Below are positions 5,915 to 11,840 of a stretch of 14,112 nt of DNA, piece after piece (the first letter of the stretch is position 1; every line of letters starts with the position of its first letter). The stretch spans positions 1-14,112 of the forward strand of contig DXXQ01000223.1 of the NCBI GenBank assembly GCA_019416265.1. Reading direction: 5' to 3'. The position numbers and the translations under genes are program-made. The DNA comes from Clostridiales bacterium. Its GTDB lineage: Bacteria; Bacillota; Clostridia; Lachnospirales; Lachnospiraceae. The notes under the pieces are model-generated. The model was not told the origin of the DNA, searched no databases, and worked only from the letters and a program-made list of their open reading frames with translations.

Positions 5915-8596
5915 TTACAGCTTCTTTTTTCCCAGTCTTACCTGTTCCATCTCCTGTGCCAGTTCTTCGGAGATATGGTCAAAAAGATAATTTCTGCTGC
6001 TCTGTCTGTGCTGATGCCAGTCCAGACGCAGCTGGCGGTTGGTCTCTTCAATTTCTTCCCGGAAACCTTTTGCGGAAATCCTCTGCGCCCCCTGTCCCAT
6101 AATGATGATCTGCTCCAGCCTGTCCGAGGTTGCCACAGTCACCTGATTCTGGCGGCCGATTTTATGCACTGTTTTTTCGATATACTGGTCTGCTGTTTCC
6201 GCTTCCTTTGTATAGACCACATAGATATTATGATATTTTAAAACCTCTTCCTGATGACCTTCCACCTTATAGGCATCAAATACAAGAATCAGGGTGCATT
6301 TTTTATATCCCTGGTAATTGCTGAGAATATCCATCAGCTTATCCTGGGCTGCATGAAGGTTTGCCTCTGCCAGCTCGCGCAGATCTTCCCAGGCAAAAAT
6401 CACATTGTATCCGTCCACCAGGAGATATTCCTCCCCTGATTTTTTCTTCGGAGTATAATAAGAGTGACTGGGCTGGGAAGATATTGTCCTTTTCCCTGTC
6501 ATCGCTCTTTTTTCTTTCACAGGGCCGAAGGTCCGCTCAAAAATTTCCTGAAGCTCTTTGTCATCCTCATAGCTTCCCGCATAAGCAGAACGGGGAGGAA
6601 TATAAGCAGGCGTCTCCTCTTCCTCCCCGGAAACGCCGCCTCTGTCTGCTCCTTCCAGATGCATATAATCCTCCACTTCGTTCCATGGCACTACAAAGCC
6701 TGCGCCATGGGCGCAGAAAACAGATCCTGTAGGGTTTTCCAGGTCGCGTTCGGAATCGTAGCCGATCGCAGCCACAACCTCCTCCTGTTCCTGGCAGGGT
6801 GCATATCCTTTCAGAGAACAGAACAGTCTTCCCCGCCCTTTTGTGTAGGAAACAACTTCTCTCTGATAATCCCGCATTTTTGAAACAGGAGCCGTTCCTC
6901 TCAGTATTGTCATTTCTTCTTCTGTTTCCGGAGGCAGGAAATTTCCCTGCATTTTCTGAATGTCTGCCATAGCTCTTCCGATGGTTTCTCCCGGAAGCTC
7001 CAGGCGGAATTCATAATATGGTTCCAGAAGAATGCTCTTTGCCTTTTTCAGTCCCTGACGGATGGCGCGGTATGTTGCCTGTCGGAAGTCTCCTCCTTCT
7101 GTATGCTTCAGATGGGCCCGCCCTGTAAGGAGGGTAATCTGCATATCTGTGATCGGAGATCCCGTAAGAACTCCTTTGTGCTCCTTTTCCTCCAGATGTG
7201 TCAGTATAAGTCTCTGCCAGTTTTTGTCCAGAACATCTTCGCTGCAGGCTGTAAAAAACTGAAGTCCGCTTCCCGGTTCCCCCGGCTCCAGCATAAGATG
7301 AACTTCTGCATAATGGCGCAGCGGCTCGAAGTGTCCGACTCCTTCCACAGGTTCGGCTATGGTTTCCTTATAGACAATGCTTCCTACTCCAAATTCAACG
7401 GCTACATGGAATCTTTCCCAGATCAGATGCTTTAAAATGTCTATCTGTACTTCTCCCATGAGCATGGCATGGATTTCCTGAAGCTGTTCATCCCAGACAA
7501 TGTGCAGCTGCGGCTCCTCTTCCTCCAGCTCTTTCAGCTTTTTAAGCATCTGGTGAACATCACAGTCCAAAGGCAGCTGAATCTGGTAATTGAGTACCGG
7601 CTCCAGAACCGGAAGCTCCGATTCTTCTTCCCACCCAAGTCCCTGTCCCGGGTAGGTTTTTGTAAGTCCGGTGACAGCGCAGACAGTTCCTGCCTCTGCT
7701 TCTTTGATCATCTCGTATTTGGCGCCGGAATAAATACGGATCTGGTCTGCCTTTTCTTCCCAGATTTCCTCTTCTGCGCTGTAACGGGGGGATCGGTTTG
7801 TGAGAAGGGATTTGACTTTCAGAGAACCTCCTGTGATTTTCATGTAGGTCAGGCGGTTTCCCTGTTCATCTCTTGCAATCTTGTAGACCTTTGCCCCGAA
7901 ATCCACATTGTAGACGGGAGAGGCCGTATACTTTTCCACACCTTTGATAAACTCCTCCACACCCTCCAGCTTTAAAGCCGAGCCAAAGTAGCAGGGGAAT
8001 ACCTTTCTTGTACAGATCAGGTCTGTAATGTCCTCCCGGTCAAGCTCTCCCTGCTCCAGGTATTTTTCCAGAAGAGTTTCGTCGCACATGGACAGATTTT
8101 CCATGAATTCCTCTTGATTTTGTGTCTCGTCGAAGTCGATACAGTTGTCGTCAAGGCGTTTTTTTAATTCTGCCAGAAGAGCCGCCCTGTCCGTTCCCTC
8201 CTGGTCCATCTTATTTACAAACAGAAAGGTGGGAATTCCATAGCGCGCCAGAAGACGCCACAGGGTCATGGTATGTCCCTGGACACCGTCTGCTCCGTTG
8301 ATCACAAGAATCCCATAGTCCAATACCTGCAAGGTTCTCTCCATCTCTGCCGAAAAGTCCACATGTCCAGGCGTATCCAGAAGCGTCACCTGTGTATCTC
8401 CCATATTTAAAACCGCCTGTTTCGAGAAAATGGTAATTCCTCTTTCTCTTTCAAGCTCAAATGTATCTAAGTAAGCATCCCTGTGATCTACTCTTCCAAG
8501 CTTTCTGATTTTTCCGCTCAGATAAAGCAGCCCCTCTGACAGGGTTGTTTTTCCCGCATCTACATGGGCGAGTATTCCAATAACAAGTTTTTTCAT
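5915..8596 (-). CDS. TetM-like ribosome-acting GTPase fused to a YacP/Rae1-type NYN nuclease domain
   Basis: An 893-residue fusion; tetracycline ribosomal protection proteins are usually near 640 residues. The GTPase part is EF-G/TetM-like: AHVDAGKTT (10-18), RGITI (52-56), DTPGH (74-78), NKMD (128-131) and SAL (206-208) are all intact, followed by EF-G-like domains to about residue 640. A linker with ELQEIFERTFGPVK (681-694) leads to a NYN domain (about 723-857) of the YacP/Rae1 family, with VDGYN (727-731), FDAYK (773-777), D803 in TADQYIE and D825 in TSDRLEQ; these match the expected acidic metal-binding positions. B. subtilis Rae1 cuts mRNA in the ribosomal A site. The fusion could therefore deliver a nuclease to the ribosome; this is inference. 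The TetM tip motif (YYSPV) is absent: residues 495-505 read HLKHTEGGDFR, so tetracycline resistance should not be assumed. The start at 8596 follows GGGAG; an in-frame ATG at 8650 has no binding site. Confidence 0.92.
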   Translation of the reverse strand: MKKLVIGILAHVDAGKTTLSEGLLYLSGKIRKLGRVDHRDAYLDTFELERERGITIFSKQAVLNMGDTQVTLLDTPGHVDFSAEMERTLQVLDYGILVINGADGVQGHTMTLWRLLARYGIPTFLFVNKMDQEGTDRAALLAELKKRLDDNCIDFDETQNQEEFMENLSMCDETLLEKYLEQGELDREDITDLICTRKVFPCYFGSALKLEGVEEFIKGVEKYTASPVYNVDFGAKVYKIARDEQGNRLTYMKITGGSLKVKSLLTNRSPRYSAEEEIWEEKADQIRIYSGAKYEMIKEAEAGTVCAVTGLTKTYPGQGLGWEEESELPVLEPVLNYQIQLPLDCDVHQMLKKLKELEEEEPQLHIVWDEQLQEIHAMLMGEVQIDILKHLIWERFHVAVEFGVGSIVYKETIAEPVEGVGHFEPLRHYAEVHLMLEPGEPGSGLQFFTACSEDVLDKNWQRLILTHLEEKEHKGVLTGSPITDMQITLLTGRAHLKHTEGGDFRQATYRAIRQGLKKAKSILLEPYYEFRLELPGETIGRAMADIQKMQGNFLPPETEEEMTILRGTAPVSKMRDYQREVVSYTKGRGRLFCSLKGYAPCQEQEEVVAAIGYDSERDLENPTGSVFCAHGAGFVVPWNEVEDYMHLEGADRGGVSGEEEETPAYIPPRSAYAGSYEDDKELQEIFERTFGPVKEKRAMTGKRTISSQPSHSYYTPKKKSGEEYLLVDGYNVIFAWEDLRELAEANLHAAQDKLMDILSNYQGYKKCTLILVFDAYKVEGHQEEVLKYHNIYVVYTKEAETADQYIEKTVHKIGRQNQVTVATSDRLEQIIIMGQGAQRISAKGFREEIEETNRQLRLDWHQHRQSSRNYLFDHISEELAQEMEQVRLGKKKL

Positions 8597-8685
8597 ATTT
8601 TTCTCCCGTGTGTATTTTCCTTCACAATTTAATCTCCCCGTTTTTGCCATAGCATATCAGAAATGCTCTCAGCTCACTGGCTTTT

Positions 8686-8694
8686 ATCATACCA
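8686..8694 (-). promoter_or_regulatory. Candidate promoter of the GTPase-nuclease gene
   Basis: On the minus strand TGG is joined to TATGAT (8691-8686), an extended -10. No convincing -35 is present at the right distance. The start would be near 8679, giving a leader of about 83 bases with a small AGCAT/ATGCT hairpin (8668-8664 with 8656-8652). No separate leader peptide of the Tet(M) kind is seen: the only short frame there runs in phase into the main gene. Confidence 0.4.
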
Positions 8695-8771
8695 CAAAAA
8701 ACACTTCCGGCATACACTCTGAAATTTGTTTTTCTATTTTTGTTCTTTCTCAGAAACTTCTGCTTTTATTG

Positions 8772-8800
8772 TTTACCCCGCAATTTTCCTATGATATACT
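8772..8800 (+). promoter_or_regulatory. Promoter of the SulP transporter gene
   Basis: TTTACC (8772-8777) and TATACT (8795-8800) are separated by 17 bases. The start would be near 8807. It is divergent from the candidate GTPase-nuclease promoter, and the 280-base gap between the two genes holds both promoters and the SulP leader hairpin. Confidence 0.6.
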
Positions 8801-8809
8801 TTTATGGAC

Positions 8810-8850
8810 TGCGGTCAAAAAAGCCGGATTTTACAGGTATTTTGTCCGCA
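8810..8850 (+). promoter_or_regulatory. Hairpin in the SulP leader
   Basis: TGCGGTCAAAA (8810-8820) pairs with TTTTGTCCGCA (8840-8850) with a single T-T mismatch, at the very 5' end of the predicted transcript. The right arm runs into CAAAATTTTG (8849-8858), which reaches the ribosome binding site, so CAAAA could pair with either of two TTTTG copies. It may protect the transcript end or control translation; no known riboswitch was recognised. Confidence 0.4.
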
Positions 8851-8876
8851 AAATTTTGGAGGGAGAGAAAAGAGAA

Positions 8877-10532
8877 ATGAAAACCAAAAACACTTTTAAA
8901 CCGATGCTGCTTACTTCTCTGAAGAATTATTCAGCGTCACAGTTTACCCGTGATGTTATTGCGGGAATTATTGTTGCGGTAATCGCGCTTCCACTGTCTA
9001 TCGCGCTTGCACTTGCTTCCGGTGTAGGACCTGAAGCTGGTATCTATACAGCGATCGTAGCAGGTTTCGTGATTTCTGCACTTGGCGGAAGCACCGTACA
9101 GATTGCCGGTCCCACTGCCGCATTTGCCACGATTGTCGCCGGAATTATTGCTACAGACGGCATGGATGGTCTTGTTATGTCAACTATTCTTGCAGGTATT
9201 ATTCTTGTCATTATGGGATTCTGCCGCTTCGGAGGACTGATTAAATATATCCCTTATACCATTACCACAGGTTTTACCTCAGGTATTGCGGTTACGATTG
9301 TTATCGGCCAGTTTAAGGATTTCTTTGGGATTACCTATCCGAAGGGCACTGTTGCTATTGAAACTACCGAGAAGCTTTCTGCTTTCATAGAAAATATTTC
9401 TACTCTTAACACAGATGCATTGATTGTCGGCTGCGTCAGCCTTGCAATTTTAATTATTTCGCCTTTTATTTTCAAAAAAATTCCGGGGTCTCTTATTGCA
9501 GTTATCGCCGGAATCCTGATGGTACAGTTCCTTCCGCTGGAGGTTGCAACCATCGGAAAGCTTTATACCATCAGTAATGATCTGCCGTCCTTCCACCTTC
9601 CGGAATTCAGTTTCCATATGGTTGAACAGGCTCTGCCAAACGCTTTTACCATTGCAATTCTGGCAGCTATTGAGTCCCTTTTGTCCTGCGTTGTCGCAGA
9701 CGGCATGACAGGTACGAAACATCGTTCCGATATGGAGCTTATAGCGCAGGGCGCCGGAAACGTGGCTTCCGCTCTGTTTGGCGGTATTCCCGCTACCGGA
9801 GCAATTGCAAGAACAGCCGCAAATATCAAAAACGGCGGACGTTCTCCTGTGGCAGGTATGGTTCACTCCATTACTCTTATAATTGTTCTCGTTGTACTCA
9901 TGCCTTATGCCGGAATGATTCCAATGCCTACAATTGCAGCTATTTTGTTTATGGTTGCTTATAATATGTGCCAGTGGAGAATTTTCAAACGTCTTGTTCA
10001 GACAGCGCCCAAAAGTGATGTTGCTGTCCTGGTCATTACCTTTGTTCTGACCGTTGTATTTGACCTTGTTGTAGCTATTGAGGTTGGTATGATTCTTGCC
10101 TGTCTCCTGTTCATCAAGCGAATGAGCGATGAAACTCAGGTTAAAGGCTGGACTTATATCGACGATGACAGCAAAGAAATTAACAGACATTTAAGAGAAT
10201 TACCCCGGGAAATCCGTGTTTATGAGATTACAGGCCCTCTGTTCTTCGGCGCTGCCGATGCCATTGAAAAAATCCTCTTTAAGGATTTCACCAAATGCCT
10301 GATCCTTCGTATGAGAAGCGTTTCGGCGCTTGACATTACAGCTATGAACGCACTTGACGAGCTTGCTGATAAATGTCTGGAAAATAACATTACTTTGATT
10401 TTTTCCCATGTCAGCGAACAGCCTATGCGCGTAATGGAAAAAACCGGATTTATACGCAAAATCGGCAAAGAAAACTTCTGTAAAAATATTGCTGCTGCAC
10501 TGAAAAGAGCAGAAAGCCTGCTGGAGAAATAG
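8877..10532 (+). CDS. SulP family anion transporter with STAS domain
   Basis: A 551-residue membrane transporter for an inorganic or small organic anion (sulfate, bicarbonate or a dicarboxylate in characterised relatives). Many hydrophobic segments fill residues about 27-415, starting at TRDVIAGIIVAVIALPLSIA. Signatures of the family are IPYTITTGFTSGIA (125-138), AAIESLLSCVVADG (263-276) and FGGIPATGAIARTAAN (301-316). A cytoplasmic STAS domain covers about 440-545, with the DIT motif at 486-488. The start at 8877 follows GGAGGGAGAG; the open frame extends upstream to 8610 but that part overlaps the divergent gene and lies before the promoter. It is a single-gene unit between its promoter and a strong terminator. 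T-ending codons such as ATT and GTT seem more frequent than in the neighbours, judged by eye. Substrate is undetermined. Confidence 0.92.
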   Translation: MKTKNTFKPMLLTSLKNYSASQFTRDVIAGIIVAVIALPLSIALALASGVGPEAGIYTAIVAGFVISALGGSTVQIAGPTAAFATIVAGIIATDGMDGLVMSTILAGIILVIMGFCRFGGLIKYIPYTITTGFTSGIAVTIVIGQFKDFFGITYPKGTVAIETTEKLSAFIENISTLNTDALIVGCVSLAILIISPFIFKKIPGSLIAVIAGILMVQFLPLEVATIGKLYTISNDLPSFHLPEFSFHMVEQALPNAFTIAILAAIESLLSCVVADGMTGTKHRSDMELIAQGAGNVASALFGGIPATGAIARTAANIKNGGRSPVAGMVHSITLIIVLVVLMPYAGMIPMPTIAAILFMVAYNMCQWRIFKRLVQTAPKSDVAVLVITFVLTVVFDLVVAIEVGMILACLLFIKRMSDETQVKGWTYIDDDSKEINRHLRELPREIRVYEITGPLFFGAADAIEKILFKDFTKCLILRMRSVSALDITAMNALDELADKCLENNITLIFSHVSEQPMRVMEKTGFIRKIGKENFCKNIAAALKRAESLLEK

Positions 10533-10545
10533 TTCCCAATATAAA

Positions 10546-10575
10546 AACCCTCTCAGGAAACTTCCTGAGAGGGTT
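10546..10575. terminator. Strong bidirectional terminator between SulP and rpsI
   Basis: AACCCTCTCAGGAA (10546-10559) and TTCCTGAGAGGGTT (10562-10575) are perfect complements, giving about 13 pairs. On the plus strand ATAATTTT follows; on the minus strand TTTTATATT continues from the stem. It therefore serves both the SulP gene and the convergent rplM-rpsI operon. Confidence 0.9.
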
Positions 10576-10617
10576 ATAATTTTGCTGTTTAATAAATAAT
10601 TCTTCTGATAATAAAAA

Positions 10618-11010
10618 TTATCGTTTGGAGAACTGTGGTGCTCTACGAGCAGCTTTGAGACCGTATTTTTTACGCTCTTTCGCACGTGGGTCACGTGTTA
10701 AGAAGCCTGCTGCTTTAAGAACCGGTCTGTATTCAGCGTCTGCCTGAAGGAGTGCTCTTGCAACACCATGTCTGATTGCACCAGCCTGTCCTGTGTATCC
10801 GCCGCCGTGTACGTTTACTAATACGTCGAATTTGCCTTCTGTCTCTGTTGCAACTAATGGCTGACGAACGATAACTTTCAGTGTATCTAATCCGAAGTAT
10901 TCATCGATATCTCTTTTATTGATTGTAACTTTACCTGTTCCAGGTACAAGGTAAACTCTTGCGATTGATTTTTTTCTTCTTCCTGTTCCGTAGAATTTTG
11001 CGCTAGCCAA
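10618..11010 (-). CDS. rpsI: 30S ribosomal protein S9
   Basis: A 130-residue S9 protein of the small ribosomal subunit, full length for the family. FYGTGRRKKSIARV near the N-terminus, VHGGGYTGQAGAIRHGVARAL in the middle, and the basic tail ending KAARRAPQFSKR, which reaches toward the P-site tRNA, are all present. The start codon is TTG at 11010: AGGAGG sits 9 bases before it and no in-frame ATG or GTG is available between. It is 14 bases after the rplM stop, whose TAA abuts the ribosome binding site, so the two are co-transcribed and probably translationally coupled. The C-terminal side ends near the strong shared terminator. Confidence 0.98.
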   Translation of the reverse strand: MASAKFYGTGRRKKSIARVYLVPGTGKVTINKRDIDEYFGLDTLKVIVRQPLVATETEGKFDVLVNVHGGGYTGQAGAIRHGVARALLQADAEYRPVLKAAGFLTRDPRAKERKKYGLKAARRAPQFSKR

Positions 11011-11024
11011 TGTAATCTACCTCC

Positions 11025-11453
11025 TTAAAATGTTAAAACTTCCGGTTTCTGAGCTTCATGTTTGTGTTCCGGTCCTGCGTATACAAAAAGTTTCTTGTAC
11101 ATAGATCTTCCTAAAGGTCCTTTTGGAAGCATACCTTTCACTGCAAGCTCAACAACCTTCTCTGGTTTCTTTGCTAACATTTCTTTTAATGTAGTTTCTT
11201 TCATACCACCTACATAATCGGAGTGATTGTAGTAGATTTTCTGCTCTAATTTCTTGCCTGTAACTTTAATCTTGTCAGCGTTGACAACGATTACATAATC
11301 ACCTGTGTCTACGTGTGGTGTAAACTGTGGTTTATTTTTACCTCTTAAAACGCTTGCGATACCGGAAGCCAGACGGCCCAGTGTGCATCCTTCAGCGTCA
11401 ACTACATACCATTTTCTTTCGATTTTATCTGGATTAGCCATATAAGTCTGCAT
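11025..11453 (-). CDS. rplM: 50S ribosomal protein L13
   Basis: A 142-residue L13 protein of the large ribosomal subunit, an early assembly protein. Landmarks are KWYVVDAEGCTLGRLAS, FTPHVDTGDYVIVVNA, the NHSDYVGGMK segment and GMLPKGPLGRSMYKKLFVYAG. Length is normal for the family. The ATG at 11453 follows AGGAGG with 7 bases between. The gene is first in the rplM-rpsI operon, with a perfect consensus promoter about 170 bases upstream and a structured leader between, which may carry feedback control by L13. Confidence 0.98.
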   Translation of the reverse strand: MQTYMANPDKIERKWYVVDAEGCTLGRLASGIASVLRGKNKPQFTPHVDTGDYVIVVNADKIKVTGKKLEQKIYYNHSDYVGGMKETTLKEMLAKKPEKVVELAVKGMLPKGPLGRSMYKKLFVYAGPEHKHEAQKPEVLTF

Positions 11454-11620
11454 GGTTTTACCTCCTGTTATTTATCAACGATAGTTTAATCAACCGCGGA
11501 TTCCCGCGTAAAAAGTTATTACCGGGACGCCTGTGCATAAAAACCGCGGAAATGTCCGAAACCGCTGATAAACACTCTCGCCGGGGCTATTGGCTTAAGT
11601 ATTTCGCACTACGTCACATT
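11454..11620 (-). promoter_or_regulatory. rplM leader RNA, candidate L13 leader
   Basis: The predicted transcript start (about 11620) leaves a leader of about 167 bases with no open frame of note. It holds GC-rich folds in an otherwise AT-rich stretch: CGCGG/CCGCG around a four-base loop (11508-11504 with 11499-11495), a GCGG/CCGC pair enclosing a CGGA-CATT-TCCG hairpin (about 11567-11546), and two TTGAT copies near the ribosome binding site. Firmicutes are known to carry an L13 leader family (Rfam L13_leader) at this place. Membership is inferred from position, not from a model search. Confidence 0.5.
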
Positions 11621-11625
11621 GGGTA

Positions 11626-11654
11626 ATTATATTATAAGCGCGCATTTCTGTCAA
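11626..11654 (-). promoter_or_regulatory. Perfect consensus promoter of rplM-rpsI
   Basis: On the minus strand TTGACA (11654-11649) and TATAAT (11631-11626) are separated by exactly 17 bases. The match is complete in both boxes, as expected for a strongly expressed ribosomal protein operon. The start should fall on A at 11620 or 11619. Confidence 0.92.
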
Positions 11655-11658
11655 CCAC

Positions 11659-11693
11659 TTTTTCCTTATTTTTCAACTTTTTTGCAAGTTTTT
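11659..11693 (-). promoter_or_regulatory. Phased A-tracts (UP-element-like) upstream of the rplM promoter
   Basis: Four A-tracts on the minus strand (11693-11689, 11683-11678, 11673-11669, 11663-11659) begin exactly 10 bases apart, and the last ends 4 bases before TTGACA. Such phasing bends DNA, and the nearest tracts lie where the RNA polymerase alpha subunits bind an UP element. Confidence 0.65.
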
Positions 11694-11743
11694 CGTATAA
11701 ATATTTCTCAGGCAGAAATCCCGCTGAAGAACAACGCGGTTTA

Positions 11744-11779
11744 TCAGGAAAGTTAGGACAGAATGTATTGCTTTCCTGA
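11744..11779. repeat. Inverted repeat downstream of the GH112 terminator
   Basis: TCAGGAAAG (11744-11752) and CTTTCCTGA (11771-11779) are perfect complements around an 18-base loop. No T-run follows on the minus strand. It may be a second stabilising hairpin for read-through GH112 transcripts; function is unknown. Confidence 0.4.
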
Positions 11780-11789
11780 CAACCAAAAC

Positions 11790-11816
11790 AGACAGGAGCT
11801 TTTTTTGCTCCTGTCC
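11790..11816 (-). terminator. Terminator of the GH112 gene
   Basis: GACAGGAGC (11791-11799) and GCTCCTGTC (11807-11815) form a 9-base stem with a loop of seven A on the minus strand. TGTTTT follows on that strand. It lies 25 bases beyond the GH112 stop codon and separates it from the rplM promoter region. Confidence 0.75.
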
Positions 11817-11840
11817 GTATTACTTTTCAGATCTGTTACT

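Noticed and set aside
5915..8596. Calling this gene a tetracycline resistance determinant
   Set aside because: The fold is TetM-like, but the drug-site loop motif is missing and a nuclease domain is fused, so resistance is not supported by the sequence.
8597..8650. An 18-codon N-terminal extension of the GTPase-nuclease
   Set aside because: No ribosome binding site precedes the ATG at 8650, while GGGAG precedes the ATG at 8596, and TetM-like proteins begin with the MKK-hydrophobic-AHVDAGKTT pattern.
8610..8876. An 89-codon N-terminal extension of the SulP frame
   Set aside because: It overlaps the divergent GTPase gene start, precedes the predicted promoter, lacks a ribosome binding site, and the family normally starts near the TRDVIAG segment. 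The ATG at 8877 has GGAGGGAG upstream.
11454..11620. A metabolite riboswitch in front of rplM
   Set aside because: No conserved riboswitch core was recognised; a ribosomal protein leader fits the position better.
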